DNA of 20,538 nucleotides from Gammaproteobacteria bacterium (GTDB lineage Bacteria > Pseudomonadota > Gammaproteobacteria > GRL18), in NCBI GenBank assembly GCA_027076245.1, contig JALTKC010000186.1, forward strand, positions 1-20,538, given 5' to 3'. Each line of letters opens with the position of its first letter. The first letter of the stretch is position 1. The notes beneath the pieces are model-generated. The model saw nothing but the letters and a program-made list of their open reading frames with translations. It was not told the DNA's origin and made no database searches. Both the position numbers and the translations under genes were made by a program. This document shows positions 6,415 through 14,077 of the stretch, in pieces.

Positions 6415-7263
6415 GTGAAGCAAAATAGTGAACAAAATCTGTCTGAGGTGGGGCAGGCGGGAGCTGTCACTCAAAAACGTCCGTTTACTGCCATACTGCT
6501 GGATATGGACGGGGTACTTTTTCATGGTATGGAGCCGATTGACGGAGCGATAGCTTTTATGGAAATTATCGCTGATTTTCCTCATGCTTTTATAACCAAT
6601 AACCCCATTCGTTTACCCCAGGCTGTAGCAGATAAGCTAGAGCATATTGGTTTTAAACGCCCTTTGGAAAAATTTATTGTAACGGCTGGTGAGGCCACAG
6701 CTTCCTGGCTGGCTCAACAAAAACCCGGTTTTACTTTTTTTGCGGTAGGAGCAAAAGGGTTGCGCCAGAGTTTAAGTCAATATGGCAATGAAGACCCGGA
6801 AAATGCGGATTTTGTGGTAATAGGTGAAGGTGAGGGTATTGATTATTCGGTAATAACAACCGGTATTAACCTGATTTTAAAAAAAGGGGCAAAATTAATC
6901 AGCACAAATCCGGATACTACTGTCGATGCGGTGATTCAGGGAAAAAGGCGGGTTCTGCCCGGAGGCGGTGCATTGGTCGCGCCCTTTGCAGCGGCTACAG
7001 GGCAGACACCGGTGACTATCGGTAAACCTGAATCTCTGTTATATGAAATGGCCATGCAGGTACTTGGGGTTAAAGCATCGGACTGTCTGATGATTGGTGA
7101 TCGCCCGGATACGGATATTATTGGTGCTCAAAAGCTGGGGATTAAAACAGCACTGGTGAGAACGGGGCGTTTTGCGCCGGGTGAAGCACTTCCCCAGTGT
7201 ATGCAAAAGCCGGACTGGGATGTTAACAGTCTGTCTGAACTGCTGCGTGTGTTTGGCTGGTAA
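6415..7263 (+). CDS. HAD-superfamily IIA phosphatase, NagD-like
   Basis: This 282-residue cytoplasmic enzyme belongs to the NagD/phosphoglycolate phosphatase branch of HAD hydrolases, which remove phosphate from small sugar or nucleotide phosphates. Motif I is ILLDMDGVLF with nucleophile Asp30 and acid/base Asp32. Motif II is FITNNP (59-64). A long C2 cap follows (about 90-195, containing GEGEGIDY and STNPDTT). Motif III is VTIGKPES, and motif IV is LMIGDRPDTDIIGAQKLG, which binds magnesium. The substrate cannot be told. The start is a GTG at 6415 with AGGTG at 6402-6406 and an 8-base spacer, so the 20-residue polar N-terminal extension before the HAD core is probably translated. Unusually, it shares a promoter region and palindrome with the divergent WYL regulator. 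Confidence 0.88.
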   Translation: MKQNSEQNLSEVGQAGAVTQKRPFTAILLDMDGVLFHGMEPIDGAIAFMEIIADFPHAFITNNPIRLPQAVADKLEHIGFKRPLEKFIVTAGEATASWLAQQKPGFTFFAVGAKGLRQSLSQYGNEDPENADFVVIGEGEGIDYSVITTGINLILKKGAKLISTNPDTTVDAVIQGKRRVLPGGGALVAPFAAATGQTPVTIGKPESLLYEMAMQVLGVKASDCLMIGDRPDTDIIGAQKLGIKTALVRTGRFAPGEALPQCMQKPDWDVNSLSELLRVFGW

Positions 7264-7378
7264 ATATTCTGGCTTTGGCACATATAAAATTAAATGTTAG
7301 TATTATAAACTGTGATGATAAACACACTTTTAAGGTAACAGTCATTGTGATTTGCAGTTCCAGTCGTTGTGCCAACCT

Positions 7379-7963
7379 ATGTTAAATATCAGCTACCGGC
7401 ATTTGCCCAATTTTATCAGTTCTGTGCGTATTTTTATGGCTCTGGTGCTGTTGTATCTGGCTATTAAACAGCATCCGGATCTGTTTATTGGTGTTATGAT
7501 CTTTACTGAGCTGACGGACATTCTGGACGGTTATCTGGCCCGGCGCCTGAATGTGGTGTCTGAACTGGGTGCTCAGCTGGATAGCTGGGGGGATTTTGTG
7601 GTGTATATTACTCTGGCCGTTTCAGCCTGGCTGTTATGGCCGGATATTGTATTGCAGCAGATCGCGCCTATTAGCCTGATTATTGCCAGTTTTATTATAC
7701 CGGTGGTGGTGGGCTTTATTAAATTCAGAAAAATGACCAGCTATCATACCATTGCCGTTAAAATTTCCGTCAGTATTACCATTGTGGCCTATATTTTACT
7801 GTTTACCGGTATGCTGAGCTGGACCATGACACTGGCAGCCGTCACCTGTGTATATGCTGCGGTTGAACAGATTGCCATTACCCTGCTGAACCGGAGGGAT
7901 AAAACCGTGGATATTAAAAGTATCTGGCATGTATTGCGGGATAATCGTCTTACCGACAAATAA
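7379..7963 (+). CDS. CDP-alcohol phosphatidyltransferase family membrane protein
   Basis: This integral membrane enzyme of about 194 residues joins a CDP-linked lipid (or other CDP-alcohol) to an acceptor alcohol. The full family signature is present in one stretch: DILDGYLAR, eight residues, then G, AQL, D, SWG and D (D-x2-D-G-x2-A-R-x8-G-x3-D-x3-D). About five to six hydrophobic segments surround it. The acceptor (glycerol phosphate, inositol, serine, choline or other) cannot be assigned. I chose the ATG at 7379, which gives a short N-terminus before LPNFISSVRI, the usual start of homology. An in-frame TTG at 7352 would add nine residues. Neither start has a convincing ribosome binding site, so the start is uncertain. 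It is about 115 bases after the HAD gene, and the AT-rich gap may hold its own promoter. Confidence 0.85.
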   Translation: MLNISYRHLPNFISSVRIFMALVLLYLAIKQHPDLFIGVMIFTELTDILDGYLARRLNVVSELGAQLDSWGDFVVYITLAVSAWLLWPDIVLQQIAPISLIIASFIIPVVVGFIKFRKMTSYHTIAVKISVSITIVAYILLFTGMLSWTMTLAAVTCVYAAVEQIAITLLNRRDKTVDIKSIWHVLRDNRLTDK

Positions 7964-7972
7964 GTATCTCTG

Positions 7973-8001
7973 GAATAAGCTGTAACTTATCAGGCTTATT
8001 C
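7973..8001. terminator. Hairpin between convergent genes, possible bidirectional terminator
   Basis: GAATAAGC (7973-7980) and GCTTATTC (7994-8001) are a perfect 8-bp inverted repeat with a 13-base loop. It lies in the 32-base gap between two convergent genes and covers the stop codon of the acyltransferase. There is no T tract on either side, so intrinsic termination is not assured. Confidence 0.35.
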
Positions 8002-8847
8002 ACACATCTGTCCCAGTTCTACTTCATTTAACTGAATACACTCCGGGATTTTTGGAATATTATCCACTTTATAATAAATAAACAGATCAGCACTGTTATT
8101 TTCCCGGTTCCAGTAAGCATCTCCGCACAGTTTAATGCCTTTTGAAAACAGGTAATCCAGATAGCTGATAGACAGGCTCTTACTTGTGAAGCGACTGCTG
8201 AATGAACTGGGCAGTAATTGATAGGGCATCACTCGCTGATTTTTTTCACTGATGTAGCGACTTTTAAGGTTGCTAATCATACGCAGGGTTTTATTAAAAT
8301 GCTCAGCCATGGGTATAGAAATAATGCCAATAAGTGCATCGACACCGTTTTCTCGGGCATACTGGGTCAGGCCGGACCAGAGCAGTTTAATGGTCTGGTT
8401 TTCTGAATATTGTTCATCAATGACCAGACAGCTGATTTCCAGAAAAAATTGCTGGTTATTTATGAAACGACTTAGATTAAAACGGGTTTCACTGTAAAAT
8501 CCGCCTATTTTAAATGCGGTAAAAGAATCAATAAGGCGTACATAGGCAATAATACGATCATTATGAATATCCTTAACAATTAAGTGGCGGGTATGGCTGT
8601 CATAACCGTCATGAATAAAATTTTTGTGTTCATCGATTAATTTTTTATAGTTTTTTTTGGTTTTACCTTTTATGGACAGTTCGGTTTCCATTAAATCCGT
8701 CTGATAACGGTTTTTCTGCCGGATGCGCAGTTTTTTTATCTGGTTAAGTTCTTCCTTATCATCGGTGAATTTAACCTCAAAACCAGGATACCAGGAAATC
8801 AGGTTGATATTCTGCTGGGGAGTATTTTCTTCTGTTGGTGCAGGCAT
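7996..8847 (-). CDS. OlsB-like N-acyltransferase (GNAT fold)
   Basis: This 283-residue protein resembles the OlsB family, which transfers a 3-hydroxyacyl chain from acyl carrier protein to ornithine to make lyso-ornithine lipid. Family features are RHLIVKDIHNDRIIAYVRLI, GGFYSETRFNLSRF (roughly residues 114-127), the LEISCLVIDEQYSE segment, KLLWSGLTQYARENG and the DALIGIISIPM strand. Near the C-terminus, LDYLFSKGIKLCGDAYWN and the SADLFIYYKVDNIP segment match the usual family ending. The family GRSC segment reads EISC here, a variation worth noting. The ATG at 8847 has a good AGGA ribosome binding site. No olsA-like O-acyltransferase is adjacent; the convergent neighbour is a phospholipid synthesis enzyme. 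An exosortase-associated or autoinducer-type acyltransferase is a less likely reading. Substrate is not proven by sequence. Confidence 0.75.
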   Translation of the reverse strand: MPAPTEENTPQQNINLISWYPGFEVKFTDDKEELNQIKKLRIRQKNRYQTDLMETELSIKGKTKKNYKKLIDEHKNFIHDGYDSHTRHLIVKDIHNDRIIAYVRLIDSFTAFKIGGFYSETRFNLSRFINNQQFFLEISCLVIDEQYSENQTIKLLWSGLTQYARENGVDALIGIISIPMAEHFNKTLRMISNLKSRYISEKNQRVMPYQLLPSSFSSRFTSKSLSISYLDYLFSKGIKLCGDAYWNRENNSADLFIYYKVDNIPKIPECIQLNEVELGQMCE

Positions 8848-8954
8848 GTTTTTTCCTTTTTAGTTTATTAACTTTTATATCTAATGTTTTTCAGGCCAAT
8901 ATTAGGTGACTGAGATGACAGTTTTGCGACAAAATGGTTAATTTATTATGAAAT

Positions 8955-8983
8955 TTGAGACTTTTTTGCTAAAGCTTTATGAT
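8955..8983 (+). promoter_or_regulatory. Candidate sigma-70 promoter of the nosD-like gene
   Basis: TTGAGA (8955-8960) and TATGAT (8978-8983) are separated by exactly 17 bases, each matching consensus at five of six positions. This is the best-looking promoter in the window. Transcription would begin near 8990, upstream of both candidate ATG starts at 9012 and 9045. No FNR-type palindrome was seen next to it. Confidence 0.55.
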
Positions 8984-9044
8984 TTGAATATCAGTTAATT
9001 ATTTATTGCTTATGCCCTGTTTATTAATACCCCATCAGTCTGCA

Positions 9045-10283
9045 ATGCGGACCTACAGAAAACTAATAGTTAATACCGGCCGCTTATGGATTATGCTGAG
9101 TTTTTTACTGGCTATGACTTCGGTTTATGCCTGGCCGCCTTTACAGCTTTATATTGAACTGACTCCGGCAAACGGTGTGCTTCGTCCTGAACCCGGGCAT
9201 TATTCCGGCCCGGTAACCATTACCAGACCTATTACTATAGAAGGGCAGGGCAAGGTGATTGTGGATGCGGAAGGGGTTGGCAGTGTTCTGACGGTGGCGG
9301 CTGATAATACGGTGATTACCGGTCTGGAGCTGGTTAACTCCGGAAATTCATTTGATGACATGGATGCCGGCATTACCCTAAAAGCGGACAAGGTGCGTAT
9401 TGAAGATAATGTGATTCATGATACGCTGTTCGGGATTAATATTGTGGGTGCCAATGATAATATTATCCGGCATAACCGCATTAGCTCCAAAGATCGTAAA
9501 CCCGCACTGAGAGGGGATGGTCTGCGGATGTGGAACAGCCATGACAACCTGATCACGGATAATCGTTTTATTAAGGTACGAGACCTGTTTCTGACCAATT
9601 CTGAAGCCAATCGCCTGGAAAACAACTATATCAGCCATAGCCGCATAGGCTTTGAGCTGATTTTTTCCCATGAAAACGAACTGCTTAAAAATACCATTGA
9701 ATATAATTCGACGGGCATTATGGTGGTTTATTCTAATGAACTGCTGATTAGAAAAAATACCATACAGCACTTAAGAAGTTTTGCCGGTTCAGCCATGGCG
9801 TTTAAGGAAAGTAATAATATTCAGATTCTGGATAATAAAATCCTGCATTGTGCTATCGGTATGAGTGCTAATGCACCGCTGGACCCGGAAAATATTATTA
9901 CCATGAAAAACAACCAGTTTTTATACAATGATATTGCCCTGTATTTTTATGGTGAACGGGGCGGGCATATATTAGAAAAGAATCAGTTTATTGCTAATAT
10001 TCTGGATGTTCAGGCCAGTATTCCTGAAGCCTCCTTTTATAACCGGTGGCAGGGTAACTACTGGGATCGTTATGAAGGTTTTGACCGGAACCATGATGGA
10101 ATTGGTGATACACCTTATGAGAGTTTTCTCTGGGCTGACCGTCTCTGGGCAGACGTACCTATGACCCGGTTTTTTCGGGGTACCCCCATGCTGGAAACCA
10201 TTGATTTTATGGAGCGCTTTACCAGTTTCTCTGAGCCTGCTGTGATGCTGCGTGATCCCAAACCTGTGTTTCACAGACCCTGA
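9045..10283 (+). CDS. nosD: NosD-like periplasmic right-handed beta-helix protein
   Basis: NosD is a periplasmic protein that works with the NosFY ABC transporter in building the copper-sulfur centre of nitrous oxide reductase. This protein has an N-terminal signal peptide (MRTYRKL, then the hydrophobic LWIMLSFLLAMTSVYA). About ten beta-helix coils follow, visible as repeated segments with N-x-I or N-x-F ladders (EDNVIHD, RHNRISS, TDNRFIK, ENNYISH, LKNTIEY, RKNTIQH, LDNKILH). It ends with the NosD-type NRWQGNYWDRYEGFDRNHDG and GIGDTPY, then DRLWADVP and RFFRGTP. Upstream in-frame starts at 9006 (TTG) and 9012 (ATG) are possible; 9045 gives the most normal signal peptide. No nosZ, nosF, nosY or nosL is in the window, so this is an orphan. 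A role in another copper or envelope process cannot be excluded. Confidence 0.82.
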   Translation: MRTYRKLIVNTGRLWIMLSFLLAMTSVYAWPPLQLYIELTPANGVLRPEPGHYSGPVTITRPITIEGQGKVIVDAEGVGSVLTVAADNTVITGLELVNSGNSFDDMDAGITLKADKVRIEDNVIHDTLFGINIVGANDNIIRHNRISSKDRKPALRGDGLRMWNSHDNLITDNRFIKVRDLFLTNSEANRLENNYISHSRIGFELIFSHENELLKNTIEYNSTGIMVVYSNELLIRKNTIQHLRSFAGSAMAFKESNNIQILDNKILHCAIGMSANAPLDPENIITMKNNQFLYNDIALYFYGERGGHILEKNQFIANILDVQASIPEASFYNRWQGNYWDRYEGFDRNHDGIGDTPYESFLWADRLWADVPMTRFFRGTPMLETIDFMERFTSFSEPAVMLRDPKPVFHRP

Positions 10284-10310
10284 TTTTTTCTGTATAAAAG
10301 ATCATTCAAC

Positions 10311-10339
10311 TGGACAAATCTCACCCTCAATCCTAGACT
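10311..10339 (+). promoter_or_regulatory. Candidate promoter of the dual-sensor diguanylate cyclase gene
   Basis: TGGACA (10311-10316, five of six to the -35 consensus) and TAGACT (10334-10339, four of six to the -10) are 17 bases apart in the 86-base gap after the nosD-like gene. Transcription would start near 10346, about 24 bases before the TTG start codon. Confidence 0.35.
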
Positions 10340-10369
10340 TAAACTATCTTCAAACAGCGTAAGATACTT

Positions 10370-12688
10370 TTGAAATATTCATTCTTAATATCCTGTTTTT
10401 TACTGCTCTTTACCTCCGCGCAGTGCTATGCCCTTGAAAAAGTGTCTTTGCAGTTGCAATGGAAACATCAGTTCGAATATGCCGGATTTTATGCGGCCAT
10501 AGAAAAAGGTTTCTACAGGGCAGAAGGTCTGGATGTTGAGCTGTATGAAGTGCAATCGGGCAAGGATATTATCCAGGAGGTTTTATCAGGCCATAAAACC
10601 TATGGTATCGGTTATTCCAGCCTGATTGTGGATTATTTACAGGGTAAACCGGTGGTCTTTCTGGCTAATATTTTTAAGCATTCTGCTCTGGTGCTGGTGG
10701 CTCAAAAGGAGATTACGAAACCCATTGAGTTGAAAGGCAAACGCATTATGGGCAGTCGTGAGGAACTGCTTAATTCCGGTATCACACTGATGTTGTCCCG
10801 TTTTAATATAACAGAGAATGACTTTGGCATTCTTCCTTCTACCCATAATCTTGAACTGTTTATAAACAGACAAGTGGATGCCATGACGGCTTTTATTACC
10901 AATGAACCCTATCGTCTGGATAAACGTAATATTCCATATACTATTTTAAATCCGACTTCCTACGGTTCCCAGTTTTATGATATCAACCTGTTTACCTCGC
11001 AGAAACAACTGCAGCAAAATCCCAGAAGAACCCGGGCTTTTGTCAGGGCTACGATTAAGGGCTGGAAATATGCTTTAAGTCATAGTGATGAGCTCATTGA
11101 TATCATTATGGCAAAGTACAATAGCCAGAATAAAAGCCGAGACAGCCTGGAGTATGAGGCAAAAATCATCAAAAGTCTGGTATTGCCCAATATTTATCCA
11201 GTGGGCAGTATTGATTGTAAAATTGTTAAACAAATGGCCCGGGATTTTATCCAGTCTGGCATAGTTAAACAAATGGTTAAACAAAAAGTTAAACAAAATA
11301 AAACAGTCAATTTAGATGATTTTGTATATAACCGACACTGTACCTCAGTAAAAAAGGGTGAACTGTTTACAGAAATGCAGCGTCAATACCTGGAGAGTAA
11401 AAAAAAGATTAAGCTCTGTATTGATCCGAACTGGATGCCCTTTGAAGCCATTTACAACGGTCAGCATGTGGGTATGACAGCTGATTTTATGCGCATTTTC
11501 GAGTCGGAACTGGATATTCCAATTACTCTGATCCCCACAAAAAACTGGAGCCAATCTCTGGAATACATTAAGCAGAGGCGCTGTGATATTTTGTCTCTTA
11601 CCATGGATACTCCGGATCGCCGTCGTTATCTGGATTTTACCCATCCATACCTGAAGCTACCTGTGGTCATTGCAACCACAAATGACAAATTTTTTATCAA
11701 TGATGTAAATGCCATTAAGGATAAAAAAATCGGTATTGTAAAAGGCTATGCATTTGAAGAAATTCTGGCCAGAGATTATCCGGGGATTAAGCTGATTCCG
11801 GTGGCCTCTGTAGATGATGGTCTGGAACGTGTCAGCAAGGGTGACTTGTACGCCTTTATTGGGGACTTAAACAGTATTGCTTATCAGATCCAGAAAAATT
11901 ATACCGGTCTGTTAAAAGTCGCCGGTCGGCTGGATAAGCAATGGAAATTGTCTATTGGTGTCAGTAAAAATGAGCAACCCTTACTGGATATTTTTAATAT
12001 CCTTATAGCGAATATGGATGAGAAAACCCGACAGAAAGTGGTTAATGAATGGATGGCCATTAATGTTAATGAACAGGTGGATTATAGTATTTATTTTAAA
12101 ACTCTGGGTATTATTGCCATTATTATGGTTTTCTTTTTCTATCGTTATCGTATCGTCAGCAAATATAACCAGGATCTGCAGGTTTTAAATAAAAAACTGG
12201 AATTATTATCCACAACCGATCCCATGACCCGTTTATATAACCGTCGCTATATTGATACCTGTATTAAAAATGCCTGGAACCTTGCTCAACGCTATCAGAC
12301 ACCATTTTCCCTGATTTTGCTGGATGTGGATAATTTCAAGCAGGTGAATGATGTACACGGCCATAATATTGGAGACAGTGTACTGATAGATATGGCAAAA
12401 ATACTGTCAGACCACACCCGGAAAAACGATATTGTCGGCCGCTGGGGTGGTGAGGAATTTCTGATTGTCTGTCAGCAGAGTAATGCACAATCAGCGGAAG
12501 TGGTGGCGGAAAAATTACGCCGCACCATTGCAGAGTATAATTTTACTCAAGGCCTTTCAATAACTTCCAGTTTTGGTGTAACCGAATTTAAGCCTGATGA
12601 CAGTATTAATACCCTGGTCAATCGGGTTGATAAAGCCCTGTATCAGGCAAAAGACAATGGTAAGAATCAGGTTGTAGTGATTAACTAA
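10370..12688 (+). CDS. Diguanylate cyclase with two periplasmic binding domains
   Basis: This 772-residue membrane protein should make c-di-GMP in response to periplasmic ligands. It has a signal peptide (1-22, ending SAQCYA). An NMT1/THI5-type binding domain follows (about 24-315; LQWKHQFEYAGFYAAIEKGFY, GIGYSSLIVDYLQGKPVV, LKGKRIMGS), then a second, amino-acid-type binding domain (SBP_bac_3, about 340-570; KIKLCIDPNWMPFEAI, GMTADFMRIFE, RRRYLDFTHPY). A membrane helix lies at about 575-593. The C-terminal GGDEF domain has GGEEF at 693-697 and an I-site RKND at 684-687. The first domain resembles proteins that bind pyrimidine or sulfonate-like ligands; the actual ligands are unknown. The start is a TTG at 10370, chosen because it opens a complete signal peptide. 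It lies 86 bases after the nosD-like gene on the same strand. Confidence 0.88.
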   Translation: MKYSFLISCFLLLFTSAQCYALEKVSLQLQWKHQFEYAGFYAAIEKGFYRAEGLDVELYEVQSGKDIIQEVLSGHKTYGIGYSSLIVDYLQGKPVVFLANIFKHSALVLVAQKEITKPIELKGKRIMGSREELLNSGITLMLSRFNITENDFGILPSTHNLELFINRQVDAMTAFITNEPYRLDKRNIPYTILNPTSYGSQFYDINLFTSQKQLQQNPRRTRAFVRATIKGWKYALSHSDELIDIIMAKYNSQNKSRDSLEYEAKIIKSLVLPNIYPVGSIDCKIVKQMARDFIQSGIVKQMVKQKVKQNKTVNLDDFVYNRHCTSVKKGELFTEMQRQYLESKKKIKLCIDPNWMPFEAIYNGQHVGMTADFMRIFESELDIPITLIPTKNWSQSLEYIKQRRCDILSLTMDTPDRRRYLDFTHPYLKLPVVIATTNDKFFINDVNAIKDKKIGIVKGYAFEEILARDYPGIKLIPVASVDDGLERVSKGDLYAFIGDLNSIAYQIQKNYTGLLKVAGRLDKQWKLSIGVSKNEQPLLDIFNILIANMDEKTRQKVVNEWMAINVNEQVDYSIYFKTLGIIAIIMVFFFYRYRIVSKYNQDLQVLNKKLELLSTTDPMTRLYNRRYIDTCIKNAWNLAQRYQTPFSLILLDVDNFKQVNDVHGHNIGDSVLIDMAKILSDHTRKNDIVGRWGGEEFLIVCQQSNAQSAEVVAEKLRRTIAEYNFTQGLSITSSFGVTEFKPDDSINTLVNRVDKALYQAKDNGKNQVVVIN
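11264..11299 (+). repeat. Three tandem 12-bp repeats inside a coding region
   Basis: GTTAAACAAATG, GTTAAACAAAAA and GTTAAACAAAAT follow each other at 11264-11299. They encode VKQM, VKQK and VKQN in the linker between the two periplasmic binding domains. A further copy of GTTAAACAAATG lies at 11225-11236. The array keeps the reading frame, so copy-number changes would lengthen or shorten the linker by four residues. Confidence 0.8.
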
Positions 12689-12708
12689 TATCTGTCCGTT
12701 CATTTAGG

Positions 12709-13428
12709 TTAAAAGTAAATGGCAATAAATTTGGCAATCGACTGGCCCTGACTGAATAATTCAAGGCTTTCGCCTTTAATTTTATAGTGTTCTGCCTTGC
12801 TGATGATATCCATAAAGCTCTGTTCAATTTTGAGATTAGGGCAGGCTTTGCGGGTACTGCGAAAGGGGCCCATGCTTATCCTGGAATTATCAGCGGCAAC
12901 AGGGCCGGAAAAATCATTACAGCCGCCAAAGCCTTTTAATGTATTGCTGTCCGCCTTTATTATAAAATGCAGCTCTCTTTCACTGGAACCACCTTGCTGC
13001 TGACCTGCCCGCCAGAGCGGATTATCACTCAGATGCTGGCCTTCCAGTTCTACCAGTTTCCAGTAAGTATTTTTAAGTGGTGAAGGCGGTACTTTACCGG
13101 CACAGGTTTCCTGTTCATGGATACTGACAAACCGATCCACAATCAGGTTTTTCTGCATACCTTCCCCCTCCATTTTCGGGCGCGGCTCAAAATGACCTTC
13201 TACTTCCACCAGTAAAGACTTACCCGGCAGGTAACGATGTTGAAGATAAGCACGTTCCAGAGCGGCATTATTTGCTTCAGTGGCCACTGGGAAACGCTGT
13301 TCCCGCCGGCAGTCCAGGAACAGGCCGGCATCAGCCATATAGGAATACATACCGCGTATTGGCTCCGCCTGTATGGGAAAAGAGAAGGTTATAAACAGAG
13401 ATAATAATAAAAAATGTAAAGTTTTCAT
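12709..13428 (-). CDS. Secreted NlpE-like/META-domain protein
   Basis: This 239-residue exported protein has a signal peptide (about 1-21, cleavage after PIQA); no lipobox Cys is present, so it should be soluble in the periplasm. Residues about 25-110 resemble the NlpE C-terminal-like region found in META proteins (GMYSYMADAGLFLDCRREQRFPV, ALERAYLQHRYLPGKSLLVEV, RPKMEGEG). Residues about 120-235 form a META (HslJ-like) domain, with NTYWKLVELEGQ, LKGFGGCNDFSGPV and the final LELFSQGQSIAKF. Cys pairs are consistent with an oxidising compartment. META proteins are linked to envelope stress and small-molecule resistance, but no specific activity is established. It has an AGGGAA ribosome binding site. 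It is divergent from the TPR gene and convergent with the diguanylate cyclase gene. Confidence 0.78.
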   Translation of the reverse strand: MKTLHFLLLSLFITFSFPIQAEPIRGMYSYMADAGLFLDCRREQRFPVATEANNAALERAYLQHRYLPGKSLLVEVEGHFEPRPKMEGEGMQKNLIVDRFVSIHEQETCAGKVPPSPLKNTYWKLVELEGQHLSDNPLWRAGQQQGGSSERELHFIIKADSNTLKGFGGCNDFSGPVAADNSRISMGPFRSTRKACPNLKIEQSFMDIISKAEHYKIKGESLELFSQGQSIAKFIAIYF

Positions 13429-13493
13429 TCAAATTGTTCCCTGTTAAATGGCTTATTCTTAAATCTTAACACAGTTTTTCCTGTCTCAGATTA

Positions 13494-13521
13494 TTGGTAA
13501 TTGTAAATAATGTGCTAGAAT
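13494..13521 (+). promoter_or_regulatory. Extended -10 promoter candidate for the TPR gene
   Basis: TGCTAGAAT (13513-13521) is an extended -10 element with TAGAAT matching five of six. TTGGTA (13494-13499) sits 16 bases upstream as a four-of-six -35. Transcription near 13528 would give a leader of about 20 bases, carrying the AAGGA ribosome binding site at 13537-13541. Confidence 0.5.
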
Positions 13522-13548
13522 TATTATAACAGCGACAAGGACATAGAA

Positions 13549-14040
13549 ATGGAAACCAATATCCGACTGGTAAAGGAATTTTCTCAGGGTATTAATGCTC
13601 TTAAATTATCTGATTACTCCAAAGCGGTTTTTTATTTTCGAGTAGCCATGAACAAGCATAAACAGGATACTGCTGCAAAAGCCCGCTGTATGGCTTATCT
13701 GGGTTTATGTGAAGTGATGGGCGGTATGAAGGAACGGATCTCTGTTATTGAAGAAGCTCATCGTATAAATCCCGCGGATACTATTATCCTTAAAGTTCTG
13801 GCATTTACCCATCTGCATCTTGGGCAGCGTCAGAAGGGCCTGGCCACGATTATCCTGGGGCTGAAAATTGATCCACATAATAAGGAGCTGTTTCAGTTTC
13901 TTAAACAGGTTGGATACCGCCAGAAGAGTGTCATCCCTTCCCTTGAACGAAACAATAAGTTGAACCAGGTACTGGGGCGTCTTTTCCGCCGTAATGCTCC
14001 TGCAGTTACACTGGAAACGGTTTTGCCCAGGGCTGCCTGA
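13549..14040 (+). CDS. Small TPR-repeat protein
   Basis: This 163-residue protein has no signal peptide or membrane segment. It consists mainly of tetratricopeptide-like helical repeats: FSQGINALKLSDYSKAVFYFRVAM (about 11-34), ARCMAYLGLCEVMGGMKERISVIEEAHRINP (about 45-75) and ILKVLAFTHLHLGQRQKGLATIILGLKIDP (about 79-108). Such repeats mediate protein-protein contacts. The C-terminal 40 residues are basic and not repeat-like. The start has AAGGA seven bases upstream and is well supported. Function is unknown. It is divergent from the META protein and convergent with the TRAP permease gene, so it appears to be a single-gene unit. Confidence 0.8.
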   Translation: METNIRLVKEFSQGINALKLSDYSKAVFYFRVAMNKHKQDTAAKARCMAYLGLCEVMGGMKERISVIEEAHRINPADTIILKVLAFTHLHLGQRQKGLATIILGLKIDPHNKELFQFLKQVGYRQKSVIPSLERNNKLNQVLGRLFRRNAPAVTLETVLPRAA

Positions 14041-14077
14041 TAAATGCAGAGCAGCACACATCTATTCTAAAGTTTCT

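Noticed and set aside
7261..7351. Promoter for the CDP-alcohol phosphatidyltransferase gene
   Set aside because: TTGGCA at 7275-7280 and several TATAAA-like sequences are present, but none is at a 15-19 base spacing.
9378..9770. 130-codon minus-strand frame inside the nosD-like gene
   Set aside because: It is antisense to the beta-helix repeats, with no family features; its length comes from the regular repeat composition on the other strand.
12701..12721. CATTTA...TAAATG inverted repeat between the cyclase and META genes
   Set aside because: It is only six AT-rich base pairs with a 9-base loop and no T tract, so it is not supported as a terminator.
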